Source: Vreelandella olivaria (lineage in GTDB: Bacteria; Pseudomonadota; Gammaproteobacteria; Pseudomonadales; Halomonadaceae). Taken from it: a stretch of 48,622 nucleotides of DNA. Under the pieces are notes generated by a model, which ran no database searches, was not told where the DNA came from, and saw only the letters and a list, made by a program, of their open reading frames with translations. The translations under genes and the position numbers were made by a program. Positions within the stretch are counted from its first letter, which is position 1. Every line of letters starts with the position of its first letter. Location: contig NZ_JALPZO010000117.1 of assembly GCF_023507745.1 (NCBI RefSeq), positions 1 to 48,622 of the forward strand. The letters run 5' to 3'. Shown piece by piece: positions 1 through 9,147 of this stretch.

Positions 1-2
1 GT

Positions 3-347
3 GAAAAAGCCGAGTGCGAGCGCACTAATGATATGGCCCGCTGGCGACGCTTTCGGCGCAAACGGCTGTGGGAGCATGCCCGTTTCGCCCACTGGTACAC
101 CGAGTACCGCATGAAGCATGTGCTGCCCAAAGCCGTGCCGGATGACTGGCTGGCGGAGTGGTCCAGGCCCCTCCCCAAGGCGCAGTGGGCCACACCCTCC
201 CAGGCATTGACGGAACTGAGCGAACACCTACGTGCCGCCTACCAGCGCGGCGAGAAATTCAGTGAGATGGGCGATATTGAAAAGCGCTTTGGGGTCACCC
301 CCCCTGATACCCGCCAACACGCGTACCCTGCGTTTCCGTTTAGGTAG
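3..347 (+). CDS. Hypothetical protein, probably 5'-truncated by the window edge
   Basis: The reading frame is open from the first bases of the window to the stop at 345-347. The first ATG in frame is at 33, but no Shine-Dalgarno sequence precedes it, so the visible 104 to 114 residues are more likely the C-terminal end of a longer protein. The segment is basic at its start, with an RRFRRKR-type cluster, and rich in Trp and aromatic residues. There is no signal peptide or membrane span. I do not recognise the family and assign no function. The next gene is convergent, on the other strand. Confidence 0.5.
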   Translation, partial: EKAECERTNDMARWRRFRRKRLWEHARFAHWYTEYRMKHVLPKAVPDDWLAEWSRPLPKAQWATPSQALTELSEHLRAAYQRGEKFSEMGDIEKRFGVTPPDTRQHAYPAFPFR

Positions 348-456
348 TAGGTGATGTTAGGTACACCACGAGGAGCCTTAATCTGCTTTTGTGAGGTCAA
401 TAAAAGCGATCAGAAAAACGGCCCAGTAAAGGACTGTTTTGCTATATATCATCGGT

Positions 457-1146
457 TCAGGCCAGGTCAAACAGCAGCACTTCGGTGGCCAGGGTGGCCG
501 TTACGCTGAAGCTCTCCCCTGGCGTAAAGGCTGCGGCATCGCCAGTGTTCAGGGTTTCGCCGTTCACCTCTACGGCACCTTGGACCACGTGGAGCCAGGC
601 GTAGCGAGTAGGCGGTGTCGCGATTTGCTCTCCCGCCCCCAGCAGGCTGGCGTAAAGGTTTACATCCTGATTAACGCTCACTGAACCATCACGGCCCGTT
701 TGTGATGCTACCAGGCGCCACTGGCTTTGGCGTTCGGCGATGGGGAAAGCTTTCTGCTCGTAGCTGGGGGTAACCCCCCGTTGGGCAGGTTCGACCCAGA
801 TCTGCAGGAAGTGCAACCCGTTTTCCTGGGAGTGGTTAAACTCGCTGTGGAGCACGCCGGTACCTGCCGACATGCGCTGCACGTCCCCTGGGCGCATCAC
901 TTCACCGTTGCCCATGTTGTCCTTGTGCTCCATTTCCCCCTCTAATACGTAAGAGATAATCTCCATATCCCGATGAGGGTGGGCACCAAAGCCATGGCCA
1001 GGGGCAACCCGGTCTTCATTAATGACCCTCAAGGCCCGAAACCCCATATGGTTGGGATCCATATAGTTGGCAAAAGAGAACGTATGGTATGAGCGCAGCC
1101 AGCCGTGGTCAGCATAGCCCCGTTCGTTGGAACGGCGAATGTTCAT
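457..1146 (-). CDS. Pirin family protein (bicupin)
   Basis: A 229-residue protein with the typical pirin start (MNIRRSNERGY) and a double-cupin layout. The four residues that bind the metal in characterised pirins are visible: His56 and His58 in GAHPHRDME, His100 and Glu102 in GVLHSEFN. Family members are Fe-binding cytosolic proteins; some have quercetin 2,3-dioxygenase activity, others act as redox-sensing cofactors, so the substrate is open. I chose the ATG at 1146 rather than an upstream in-frame ATG at 1224, because GGAGCA lies just before 1146 and the extra 26 residues do not resemble the family. It stands alone, transcribed away from trhO. Confidence 0.88.
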   Translation of the reverse strand: MNIRRSNERGYADHGWLRSYHTFSFANYMDPNHMGFRALRVINEDRVAPGHGFGAHPHRDMEIISYVLEGEMEHKDNMGNGEVMRPGDVQRMSAGTGVLHSEFNHSQENGLHFLQIWVEPAQRGVTPSYEQKAFPIAERQSQWRLVASQTGRDGSVSVNQDVNLYASLLGAGEQIATPPTRYAWLHVVQGAVEVNGETLNTGDAAAFTPGESFSVTATLATEVLLFDLA

Positions 1147-1393
1147 GATGTGCTCCAAAAATGTCGTAAGGATAAGCGTTAATATACGCCTGCCCGAATG
1201 TCTTATGGGGTGAAGGTTTCTCAATGATGTGAACGAATAAATCGATGATTCGCCATAGCTATGAATAGGTATTGTTGTCGCCTATATAAGCGGTCGTGGT
1301 TAGCGCTTATGTTTTGTTGGGCTTTCCGGTAAAATATGCGCGTCTATTTTAACCCGGTCCGCCCTTTGCGAGGGCGACTACCAGGAGCATTAC

Positions 1394-2341
1394 ATGTCTA
1401 TCTCTACCCCCACGCCTCCCATTGTGGCGGCGGCGTTATATAAATTTGTCACCCTGAACGACTTTGAAGCCCTGCGTGAACCACTGCGCCAAACCATGGT
1501 GGACAACGGTGTAAAGGGCACGCTGCTATTGGCAAAAGAGGGAATTAACGGCACCGTGGCTGGCACCCGCGCGGGCATTGATGCCCTGCTGGCCTGGCTT
1601 ACCGCAGACCCACGCTTAAGTGATATCGACCATAAAGAGTCCTTTTGCGATGAGCCGCCTTTCTATCGCACCAAAGTGAAACTGAAAAAAGAGATCGTCA
1701 CACTGGGCGTGCCTGACATAGACCCCAACGACACGGTGGGCACCTATGTTGAGCCTGAACACTGGAACGACGTGATTGCCGACCCGGAAGTACTGGTGAT
1801 TGACACCCGCAATGACTACGAAGTGGCTATTGGCAGCTTTGCAGGGGCCATTGACCCGAAAACCACCACCTTCCGCGAGTTCCCTGAGTATGTGCGTGAG
1901 CACTACAACCCGGCACAGCATAAAAAAGTGGCGATGTTCTGCACCGGTGGTATTCGCTGCGAAAAAGCCTCCAGCTTTATGCTAAAAGAGGGGTTTGAGG
2001 AGGTATATCACCTGAAAGGCGGTGTGCTGAACTATCTTGAAAAGGTTCCTGAGGAGCAGTCGCTCTGGCGCGGTGAGTGTTTTGTGTTCGATAACCGCGT
2101 CACGGTGCGCCATGACCTGAGCGAAGGCGCCTATGAGCAGTGCCATGCCTGCCGCATGCCTGTTTCGGTAGAGGATATGCAGTCGCCAGCCTATGAGCCA
2201 GGTATTAGCTGCCCTCACTGCATTGACTCACTTCCCGAAAAAACCCGTGCTGCCGCCCGCGAGCGTCAGCGCCAAATCGAGCTGGCTAAAGCCCGTGGTG
2301 AACCCCACCCATTGGGTCATAACCATCGTGAAAAAGCGTAA
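1394..2341 (+). CDS. trhO: tRNA uridine(34) hydroxylase, rhodanese family
   Basis: A 315-residue cytosolic protein that hydroxylates U34 of certain tRNAs to 5-hydroxyuridine using molecular oxygen, the first step to cmo5U-type wobble modifications (family knowledge for TrhO/YceA). The N-terminal ferredoxin-like region (about 1-95) contains [10 protein letters not shown]; the rhodanese domain (about 125-220) carries the active-site loop [12 protein letters not shown] with Cys183. A Cys-rich tail follows (CHACRMP and CPHC), common in this family. It starts at an ATG with AGGAGC upstream. It appears to be a single-gene unit, with 221 bp to the next start. Confidence 0.94.
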   Translation: MSISTPTPPIVAAALYKFVTLNDFEALREPLRQTMVDNGVKGTLLLAKEGINGTVAGTRAGIDALLAWLTADPRLSDIDHKESFCDEPPFYRTKVKLKKEIVTLGVPDIDPNDTVGTYVEPEHWNDVIADPEVLVIDTRNDYEVAIGSFAGAIDPKTTTFREFPEYVREHYNPAQHKKVAMFCTGGIRCEKASSFMLKEGFEEVYHLKGGVLNYLEKVPEEQSLWRGECFVFDNRVTVRHDLSEGAYEQCHACRMPVSVEDMQSPAYEPGISCPHCIDSLPEKTRAAARERQRQIELAKARGEPHPLGHNHREKA

Positions 2342-2562
2342 ATATTGAAAGTGCAGGGTACCGGCGCTGAATGAAGTCTATGCGTAGGTTGGCTGAAGAC
2401 GTGGCTGGAGGCATTGATACCTGTATTGCCAAGCGCTCAACTCAGTGGTGCCATCGTTAGACGAGCGTGTGCTGTCCATTGGTGGAATTTGTTTCCGTAA
2501 ACGCGACAGCGGGCCCTGCGCACGTTATCCTCACTCCCTTTACACCTTCAGGAGAGAGCAAG

Positions 2563-3384
2563 GTGAGTGAAGCCAAGCGCAGGCCGGTCGGTCGTCCAGC
2601 GGGAGCCACTAAGGCGAGTGGTGGGCATAGCCAATCGCTGGTACGCGGCCTAACGCTATTAGAGCATTTGTCGGCGAGTCCTTTAGGGTTGGCCCTTTCA
2701 GATCTGGCAGAGATGGCCGATCTCGCGCCTTCCACCACTCATCGTCTGTTGCAAGCACTGCAAAGCCAGGGGTTCGTCACCCAGGAGAGCGAGCAGGGGC
2801 TGTGGCGCATTGATGTGAAGACGTTTCGTATCGGTAACAGCTTTTTAGAGGCTCGTGATGTTGTGGCTAAAAGTCGGCCTTTTCTGCGTCGGCTAACGGC
2901 GGAGACTGGCGAAACCGCGAACCTGGGAATTCGCGATGGCGCGACCGCAGTGTTTCTTGCCCAGCATGAGTCCCCGCAGATGATGCGCATGATTACCCGT
3001 CTGGGGTCACGCGCCCCGTTGCATGCCTCTGGTGTAGGTAAAGCACTGCTGGCCTGGATGAATGAAGAGGAGCGTGCGGAGCTGCTTGAAGGCTATGACC
3101 TCGCCAGGGTAACTGAAAACACGCTTTACCAACCGGATGCGCTGTTAACAGAGATGGCGAACATTCGTGCGCAAGGGTTTGCCTGTGATCGCGAAGAACA
3201 TGCGGTGGGCCTCCATTGCGTAGCCGCCTGTGTACATGATGAGCATGGTACGCCGCTGGCGGCGATTTCGGTATCCGGGCCAATGGCGCGTATCCCTGAA
3301 GAACGCCTGTTGGCACTGGGGGCGTTGGTGCGCACCACGGCTGATGAAATTACGTTGCAGCTGGGTGGGCACGTACCCCGCTGA
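2563..3384 (+). CDS. IclR family transcriptional regulator, AllR/BhcR-like
   Basis: A 273-residue DNA-binding regulator. An N-terminal winged helix (about 25-90, LSDLAEMADLAPSTTHRLLQ) is followed by the IclR ligand-binding domain with the family signature LGSRAPLHASGVGKALLAW and a C-terminal EEHAVGLHCVAA stretch. The arrangement closely resembles AllR of E. coli, the glyoxylate-responsive repressor of allantoin genes, and BhcR/GclR-type glyoxylate sensors. No allantoin or glyoxylate genes are nearby, so the targets are unknown. I chose the GTG at 2563 over an ATG at 2467: GGAGAG lies 6 nt upstream and the longer N-terminus is not family-like. It is 16 bp from the next gene, so likely cotranscribed. 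Confidence 0.85.
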   Translation: MSEAKRRPVGRPAGATKASGGHSQSLVRGLTLLEHLSASPLGLALSDLAEMADLAPSTTHRLLQALQSQGFVTQESEQGLWRIDVKTFRIGNSFLEARDVVAKSRPFLRRLTAETGETANLGIRDGATAVFLAQHESPQMMRMITRLGSRAPLHASGVGKALLAWMNEEERAELLEGYDLARVTENTLYQPDALLTEMANIRAQGFACDREEHAVGLHCVAACVHDEHGTPLAAISVSGPMARIPEERLLALGALVRTTADEITLQLGGHVPR

Positions 3385-3400
3385 TAAGGCCTGAAACCCT

Positions 3401-3832
3401 ATGTTCAGCCTGTTTTGGATTGCCTTGGCCAGTGCCACGTTGCTGCCTGGTGGCTCAGAGGTATGGTTGGCGCGGCTGTGGTGCGTGGGAGAGCCCGCAC
3501 TGGCCTTATGGGTGGTGGCTACCACGGGCAATACGATAGGCAGCATGATTAATGTGGCAATGGGGCGCTACGCCCGTCAGTTTCAGCACCGTCGTTGGTT
3601 TCCTGCTTCACCTAATGGCCTGGCTCGGGCTGAGCGCTGGTATCACCGCTTTGGGGAGTTTAGCCTGCTGCTTTCCTGGGCGCCTGTGGTTGGCGATCCC
3701 TTAACGGTGCTGGCGGGCATTTTTAAGTTGCCTTGGTGGCGCGCATTGCTGTGGATTGTGGTCGCAAAAGGTGCGCGTTACGCGCTGGTGCTCATGTTGG
3801 CACAGCAATGGTTGGTTCCGCTGTGTCATTAA
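3401..3832 (+). CDS. YqaA family inner-membrane protein
   Basis: A 143-residue integral membrane protein with about four hydrophobic stretches and the features of the YqaA/DedA-related SNARE-associated family: a leading LASATLLPGGSEV segment, a conserved GNTIGSMINVAMGRYA block after the second span, and WAPVVGDPLTVLAG near the third. Relatives are small inner-membrane proteins without settled biochemistry; related DedA proteins are implicated in lipid flipping and envelope integrity. It begins 16 bp after the IclR gene and probably shares its transcript. No functional link to the regulator can be read from sequence. Confidence 0.85.
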   Translation: MFSLFWIALASATLLPGGSEVWLARLWCVGEPALALWVVATTGNTIGSMINVAMGRYARQFQHRRWFPASPNGLARAERWYHRFGEFSLLLSWAPVVGDPLTVLAGIFKLPWWRALLWIVVAKGARYALVLMLAQQWLVPLCH

Positions 3833-3958
3833 TGCGTGCAGCAGTGTCCCATTATTCACCTGGCAAGCCTGCTGGCCCCGCGAGACTTCTCTTTACCCAT
3901 GTTACCCTAAGGCTATCGCTAACCAGCGTTGCGCTTCTCTGCGAGGTGCGCTATTGAG

Positions 3959-3986
3959 TTGCATAACGCGATTCAACCGTTAGATT
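3959..3986 (+). promoter_or_regulatory. Candidate sigma70 promoter for the MscS channel gene
   Basis: TTGCAT (3959-3964) and TAGATT (3981-3986) are separated by 16 bp, about 35 bp before the GTG start and upstream of the strong ribosome-binding site AGGGAGG. This is a modest match, inferred only. Confidence 0.3.
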
Positions 3987-4021
3987 GATAAGGGTACTCA
4001 CCACAAAAGGGAGGTTAAGGT

Positions 4022-6412
4022 GTGACGTCACTACGTTTACTACCCTGGCTAGGTGTCTGGATGTTGGCGCTGTTTGCCATATTCTCAACGCCAGCAATAG
4101 CACAAACCACGCTTGGCGCAGCTAATGAAGACACCGCTCCAGCAACCCAGGAGCCACCTTCTTACGCGGCACTTGCTGATCTTCTGGAGGATGAACAGGC
4201 ACGGCAGGAGTTGATAGAGCTGTTACGGCATCAAGCATCCGCACTGCCTGAAGGGCTTGCCAGTGAACTTTCCCCAGAGGCTGCTGCCGAGGGCAGTGAT
4301 ATCGCGCCTGAGGATGTTTCACTGCCACGCCAACTTGCTGAACTCACCAGCCGGGTAGTGAGTGATGTGGGTGGGCAGCTTGAGCAGGCAATCGCCATTG
4401 TGGGTAATCTGTTGACCGGTCAGGCGGGTGGCACCTTCGATATGTCGGCGTTTATTAGCGCAGCTATCAACCTTGGCCTGGTGATCGTCGCCACCTTCGC
4501 GTTATTTCTAACTTTCCGCCGGATAGCGAAGCCTCTGTTCACCCGCATCAGTGCGTGGTCCCAGCAAGGCGGGGGGTTAACACCTGTACTGCGGCTGGTG
4601 CTGTGTGTGGCGGTGGCCGCCGTTATTGATGTCCTGCTGGTCGCGGCGGCGTATGTGGGTGGTAATCTGGTGGCCACCTTTGCGGTTGGAGAGACAGGAG
4701 AGCTTTCTACGCGCGCCTCACTGTTTTTAAATGCCTTTTTGATTATCGAGCTGTTAAAAGCGTCTGTGCGGATGCTCTTTTCCTCTCGTTATGAGGGGCT
4801 TCGGTTATTGCCTGTCTCCGCCCCGGAAGCCTCTTACTGGAACCGCTGGATAGCGCGCCTGATCGGCATGGTGGGTTATGGCCTGATGGTGGTTGTACCG
4901 CTGATTAACTTCTATGTGTCCGTTACGTTAGGGCAGGCCGTTGGCACGCTGATCATGGTGCTGGCGTTTATTTATGCTGTGGGCGTCGTGCTTAAAAACC
5001 GTGTTCGGATACGCACTAACCTCAACCAGATGGGTAACCGCTCCACGTTGACGGCCAGCCGTGTCTCGTTACGCCTGTTTGCACGCACCTGGCATCTGTT
5101 TGCGCTGCTCTATTTCCTGGTGGTGTTTGTGCTTACTCTGGTTCGCCCAGGAGACGCCCTGCCATTTGTATTGTTTGCCACCCTGAAAACCCTGGCAGCT
5201 ATCGTGGTTGGTCTGTTGCTATCGACCTTCTTAAGCCAAACCATTGGGCGCCGCATTCAGCTTTCCGATGACCTGCGCCGCAAGTTACCACTGCTGGAAG
5301 CACGCTTGAACAGCTATGTGCCGAATGCGCTGCGAGTGCTGCGAAGTGTGATTTTAGTCGCTGTTATTATGGTGGTGTTGGATGCCTGGGGAGTCTTTAA
5401 TCTGGCGGGCTGGTACGCCTCTGAGCGTGGTGCTCATATGGTGGGCATTCTGATCAGTATTGCGATCATTCTTATGGTAGCACTGGGTGTGTGGTTAGGG
5501 TTGGCCAGCTTAATTGAGCATAAGCTGAATCCTGAGACCGGCCACGGTGAGCCTTCAGCACGGGCCAAAACGCTGTTAAGCCTGTTCCGTAATGCCCTGG
5601 CCATTGCCATGGTCACCATCACTGGCATGATTCTGCTGTCAGAAATTGGTATTAACATCGGGCCGCTGATTGCGGGTGCCGGTGTTTTGGGCCTGGCAAT
5701 CGGTTTTGGGGCGCAAACGCTGGTCCAGGATGTGATTACCGGTATCTTTATTCAGGTCGAGAACGCGATGAACACGGGGGATGTGGTCACTGTAGGTGGT
5801 ATAACGGGGACTGCTGAAAACTTGAGTATTCGTTCCGTAGGAATTCGTGATCTATCGGGTACTTACCATATTGTACCGTTCTCCAGTGTTAATACAGTGT
5901 CTAACTACATGCGTGAGTTTGGTAACCACGTTGGTGAGTACAGCATTGCGTATCGTGAAAATATTGATGATGCCATTGAGCAGCTCAAACTGGCCTTCGA
6001 AGATCTGAAAGCCAGCGAAGATTATGGCTACAAGCTATTAGCAGACATGACCGTAGCGGGAGTCACGGCGCTTGCAGACAGCTCGGTAAACATCCGTGTG
6101 GTCATCAAGACGGCTCCAGGCGAACAATGGGGTGTGGGTCGTGCGTATAACCGTCTTGTGAAGATGCGCTTTGATTCTGCGGGTATCGAGATCCCGTTCC
6201 CGCATACGACGCTCTACTTTGGCCAGGATAAAACCGGCTCTGCACCCCCCGCGAATCTGCGTGTCATGCAGCAGGACTTCACCATTGATGGCAGCCCGGC
6301 TGGGCAGCCCAAATCCAAGCATCTGGACACAGATGATCGTTATGATCCTCGCCAGAAAAAGTCCCAGCCTGTCGATAAAGAGCACCTCAAACCTGATGGG
6401 GAGGATGTCTAG
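4022..6412 (+). CDS. Large MscS-family mechanosensitive channel (YbiO-like)
   Basis: A 796-residue inner-membrane channel expected to open on membrane tension and release solutes during hypo-osmotic shock, a plausible need in a halophile. A Sec signal peptide (about 1-27, ending PAIAQ) is followed by a periplasmic helical region (to about 135), multiple membrane spans (about 140-530), and the pore-lining MscS helix (about 546-570; GPLIAGAGVLGLAIGFGAQT). The cytoplasmic beta domain follows, with FIQVENAMNTGDVV, and then a hydrophilic Lys/Asp-rich tail. Length and order match E. coli YbiO (741 residues) rather than small MscS. It starts at GTG 4022 behind AGGGAGG. It is monocistronic and convergent with folM. 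Confidence 0.9.
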   Translation: MTSLRLLPWLGVWMLALFAIFSTPAIAQTTLGAANEDTAPATQEPPSYAALADLLEDEQARQELIELLRHQASALPEGLASELSPEAAAEGSDIAPEDVSLPRQLAELTSRVVSDVGGQLEQAIAIVGNLLTGQAGGTFDMSAFISAAINLGLVIVATFALFLTFRRIAKPLFTRISAWSQQGGGLTPVLRLVLCVAVAAVIDVLLVAAAYVGGNLVATFAVGETGELSTRASLFLNAFLIIELLKASVRMLFSSRYEGLRLLPVSAPEASYWNRWIARLIGMVGYGLMVVVPLINFYVSVTLGQAVGTLIMVLAFIYAVGVVLKNRVRIRTNLNQMGNRSTLTASRVSLRLFARTWHLFALLYFLVVFVLTLVRPGDALPFVLFATLKTLAAIVVGLLLSTFLSQTIGRRIQLSDDLRRKLPLLEARLNSYVPNALRVLRSVILVAVIMVVLDAWGVFNLAGWYASERGAHMVGILISIAIILMVALGVWLGLASLIEHKLNPETGHGEPSARAKTLLSLFRNALAIAMVTITGMILLSEIGINIGPLIAGAGVLGLAIGFGAQTLVQDVITGIFIQVENAMNTGDVVTVGGITGTAENLSIRSVGIRDLSGTYHIVPFSSVNTVSNYMREFGNHVGEYSIAYRENIDDAIEQLKLAFEDLKASEDYGYKLLADMTVAGVTALADSSVNIRVVIKTAPGEQWGVGRAYNRLVKMRFDSAGIEIPFPHTTLYFGQDKTGSAPPANLRVMQQDFTIDGSPAGQPKSKHLDTDDRYDPRQKKSQPVDKEHLKPDGEDV

Positions 6413-6448
6413 ATTATAAAAAGGCGCCGCTTTACGTGGCGCACAGAA

Positions 6449-6470
6449 GGGGCTGCCTTAGGGCAGCCCC
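6449..6470. terminator. Hairpin between convergent mscS-type gene and folM
   Basis: A 9-bp perfect stem (GGGGCTGCC at 6449-6457 with GGCAGCCCC at 6462-6470) with a 4-nt loop lies between two convergent genes. A second short stem, GCGCC/GGCGC, lies just left of it (6424-6442). Neither side has a clear T-run, so it is a likely but imperfect bidirectional terminator. Confidence 0.5.
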
Positions 6471-6476
6471 GCTGGG

Positions 6477-7223
6477 TTAGCCAGGGTAATTTTCGGAGTG
6501 CCGCCCTTCAAGGTTGATAGACTCTCCTCCATCCACCGTGAGTATCTGCCCCGTGACGAAATCATTACTCAGTAAGTAGTGCAAAGCCTGTATCAGATGT
6601 TTAGGGGCACCCTGGTGTTTTAGGGGGATACCCTCTAACCGCCACTGAAGATAATCGCCGGTCCGCTGCGAGGCAGGTAAAACTACGCCTGGAGCGATGC
6701 CATTGATACGAATACGGGGTGAAAATTCAAGTGCTGCCATACGTGTCATATCGGCAAGACTTTTTTTAGACAATAAATAAGCCGCATAGGGGTACTGATG
6801 GTAGGCCGTTTTATTGTCGATGATATTGATAACCTGGCCTTGCTCCACACGTTCGGCAAACAGTCGTGTTAGTAGTAGCGGTGTAAACATATTGACCCGA
6901 AACTGCGTTTCCAGCATGGACATATCTGTCGCTGATACAGGCGCAGCCTGGTAGGTTGAGGCGCTGTTAAGCAATAGGCTCAAACCAGGAAAGTGCTGTT
7001 TGGCTGTGGTTATTAACGGCTCAAGGGGGTCTACTAAAAAATCGCAGGCTAATATTTCACATGCCCGTCCTTTGTCACGAATCACTTGAGCAACGTTTTC
7101 GGCTTCAGCTCGCGAGCTGTTAACGTGCAAGGCAATGTCATAGCCTGTATCCGCCAATGCTTCAGCAAAGTAGCGGCCCAGTCGTGTAGCGCCTCCAGTC
7201 ACTAAGGCAGCAGGTGTGGTCAT
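6477..7223 (-). CDS. folM: Dihydromonapterin reductase / FolM-type SDR
   Basis: A 248-residue short-chain dehydrogenase/reductase. The NAD(P)-binding motif near the start, TGGATRLG, is of the TGxxxRxG type used by FolM and pteridine reductases; the catalytic Tyr and Lys are in AYLLSKKS, and the protein ends with a DGGESINLEGRH segment. FolM reduces dihydromonapterin to tetrahydromonapterin and has some dihydrofolate reductase activity. ATG 7223 is preceded by GGGGAG. The adjacent, divergent gene encodes an HPPK-like protein, which supports a pterin role. A generic SDR cannot be fully excluded. Confidence 0.82.
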   Translation of the reverse strand: MTTPAALVTGGATRLGRYFAEALADTGYDIALHVNSSRAEAENVAQVIRDKGRACEILACDFLVDPLEPLITTAKQHFPGLSLLLNSASTYQAAPVSATDMSMLETQFRVNMFTPLLLTRLFAERVEQGQVINIIDNKTAYHQYPYAAYLLSKKSLADMTRMAALEFSPRIRINGIAPGVVLPASQRTGDYLQWRLEGIPLKHQGAPKHLIQALHYLLSNDFVTGQILTVDGGESINLEGRHSENYPG

Positions 7224-7400
7224 CTATGTCTCCCCTTGCTTATTAGTGTTAGTTGCTACCATGACTTTCTGCGTGAGCTTAACGTTTGTCAATGAGCTGT
7301 ATAGCCCTTGAACATAATAGCAGTAAGTCTACTCTGGGAAAGTGCCTACATGGTTCAGTAACTTCTTTGCTGGCAGTGCCTTATAAAGCGGGATGTTGAT

Positions 7401-7841
7401 ATGCCATCATCAGCGTTTCAGACAACACTAACGAGTGCTTACCATGAAGGTTTCATTTCGGTAGGTACCAATATTGAGCCCGAGCAGCACTATGCTGATG
7501 TGCTGGCCATTCTTAACCGAGAATGCATTTTACTGGCCAGTTCCAGCGTTATTCGCACCTCCCCAGTGGGGTACCAGTATCAGCCTGACTTTCTCAATGC
7601 GGCGCTGTTGGTACGCACACCTCTTGAGTACGACGCCTTCCGTGCCTATTTAAAGGAAGTCGAAAATCGCCTTGGCCGCGTACGCGGGCCAATCAAGTCC
7701 GGCCCCAGGACCATGGATTTGGATATTGTGGCATGGGATGGAGAGGTAGTAGATGAGGGTTACTACCAGTATGACTATGTACGTGGCCCAGTCGATGAAG
7801 TGTTAGCGGCGACTGGGCGAGTGCTAACCACCCAGAATTAA
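7401..7841 (+). CDS. folK: HPPK (FolK)-like pyrophosphokinase, divergent and short
   Basis: A 146-residue protein of the 6-hydroxymethyl-7,8-dihydropterin pyrophosphokinase family. Visible motifs are ISVGTNIEP (family: GSN), TSPVGYQYQPDFLNAALLV (family: TPPVG..QPDFLNAV) and SGPRTMDLDIV (family: WGPRTLDLDI), which holds the Mg-binding Asp106/Asp108 pair. Canonical HPPKs are about 160 residues and finish with a HPRhxERxFVLxPL block; here that block is replaced by YYQYDYVRGPVDEVLAA, and the expected Arg/Trp before GPRT is KS. It may be a second, specialised FolK acting on monapterin-type pterins beside folM rather than the housekeeping enzyme. This paralogy is inferred. Confidence 0.75.
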   Translation: MPSSAFQTTLTSAYHEGFISVGTNIEPEQHYADVLAILNRECILLASSSVIRTSPVGYQYQPDFLNAALLVRTPLEYDAFRAYLKEVENRLGRVRGPIKSGPRTMDLDIVAWDGEVVDEGYYQYDYVRGPVDEVLAATGRVLTTQN

Positions 7842-7865
7842 CAGTCATTTTTTTGATCACGGAGC

Positions 7866-7892
7866 TAACGCTTTGCAACAAACGGCCGATAA
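7866..7892 (+). promoter_or_regulatory. Sigma28 (FliA) promoter of the flagellin gene
   Basis: TAACGCTT (7866-7873), then an 11-bp spacer, then GCCGATAA (7885-7892). The -10 half is identical to the FliA consensus GCCGATAA, the spacing is the canonical 11 bp, and the -35 half matches TAAAGTTT at 6 of 8 positions. Transcription should begin near 7900, giving a leader of about 57 nt before the flagellin GTG. Confidence 0.85.
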
Positions 7893-7956
7893 TGCCAGTA
7901 CTATCCTGTTGCTTACTCCAAGCTGCACTGAAGGGGTAGTCTGAAGAGGGACAACC

Positions 7957-8778
7957 GTGATCAGCCTCGCGACTAATGTCACGTCGTTACTGGTGCTCAA
8001 TAACCTGCGCAGTAGTCAGCAGGCGATGCAAACCGCCATGCAGCGGCTTTCGTCGGGCCTGCGTATCAATAGCGCCAAGGATGACCCCGCAGGGCAGGCC
8101 ATTGCCAATCGTATGGAAGCGCAGATCCGCGGTATGAATCAGGCGATTCGTAATACCAATGACGGTATTTTCATGGTGCAAACCGCTGAAGGTACGCTTA
8201 ATCAGATTAACGATAACTTACAGCGTATTCGCGAATTGAGTGTTAAAGCTGCTAACGGCACTAATGCCTCCTCAGATCTCGCCTCTATCCAGATTGAAAT
8301 TGACCAGCGCCTGGAAGAAATTGATCGTTTGGCAGCCCAGAGCAATTTTAATGGAATAGGCCTGTTCGGCAGCGATCAAACGCTCAATATCCAGGTAGGG
8401 GCGAATGCGGGAGATATCATTGGGGTGCGCTTTGAAGCCATGGGTATAGAAGCCCTTAACCTTGATGGCTTTAGCGTACTGGATGATGGTAGTGCAACGC
8501 CAAACCCCATGGAGGCCATTGATGAGGCAATCAAGCGGGTGGACCGCCAGCGCAGTTATATGGGCGCGGTGCAGAACCGTTTTGAAAGCGTGATTGATGG
8601 CCTTCACACCAGCATTATTAACACATCGGCAGCCCAGTCGCGTATTCAAGACGCCGATTATGCCCAGGAAGTCTCTAACCTGATTCGTGCACAACTGCTG
8701 CAACAGGTGGGAATGGCGATGCTGGCACAGGCAAATCAACAGCCGCAGATTATTCTACGGCTGTTAGAAGGGCTTTAA
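7957..8778 (+). CDS. fliC: Flagellin
   Basis: A 273-residue flagellin, the filament subunit exported by the flagellar type III system. It has complete D0/D1 N-terminal helices (LSSGLRINSAKDDPAGQAIA), a short variable middle (about 140-185), and the C-terminal D1/D0 region ending AQANQQPQIILRLLEGL. It starts at GTG 7957 behind AGAGGG; the opening MISLATNVTSLLVLNNL departs slightly from the usual MAxxINTN start. No other flagellar gene is in the window, so it is a detached flagellin locus, but the FliA promoter and intact termini argue for a working gene. It could be the main or an alternative filament subunit. Confidence 0.93.
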   Translation: MISLATNVTSLLVLNNLRSSQQAMQTAMQRLSSGLRINSAKDDPAGQAIANRMEAQIRGMNQAIRNTNDGIFMVQTAEGTLNQINDNLQRIRELSVKAANGTNASSDLASIQIEIDQRLEEIDRLAAQSNFNGIGLFGSDQTLNIQVGANAGDIIGVRFEAMGIEALNLDGFSVLDDGSATPNPMEAIDEAIKRVDRQRSYMGAVQNRFESVIDGLHTSIINTSAAQSRIQDADYAQEVSNLIRAQLLQQVGMAMLAQANQQPQIILRLLEGL

Positions 8779-9061
8779 ATAACTCAATAATCCCCTGTTC
8801 CCGTGCCATAGCATAGGCTGCGAAGTGATAGATCGGCGCTCCTGAGGCAAAACATACTGCCACTGGCCAGAAACGTGCATGCAATGACGGGGCGTCACAT
8901 CGACATGCTCATTTATGGTGCATAAAGATTGCTGATTTCTGCTTTTAGCGGCGGGAGTGACTGCCGAGCTGATTTAGTACCCGCTCAATAGGATCACCAA
9001 TGGCAAACTGTAAGCGGCCCTCTGGATGTTGGGTGGGTTGAGCCACTAAGTCATCGAGTGA
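8750..9061 (-). pseudogene. Possible decayed gene remnants
   Basis: Read on the minus strand, 9061-8945 encodes 38 protein-like residues (ending IERVLNQLGSHSRR, then TAA). The frame is closed upstream by a stop at 9062-9064, with a plausible continuation (KTLPADLF) in another frame, as after a frameshift. A second stretch, 8908-8750, reads about 52 residues (for example FWPVAVCFASGAPIYHF) and overlaps the flagellin 3' end. Neither has a start codon with a ribosome-binding site. I do not recognise the family; chance openness is possible. Confidence 0.28.
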
Positions 9062-9147
9062 TTAAAAAGGTCGGCTGGTAGGGTTTTTGGCTGCAAAATA
9101 TATGGATATGTAGTCAGAACATCCATATTGTTGGAGTGTTTGTGGCA

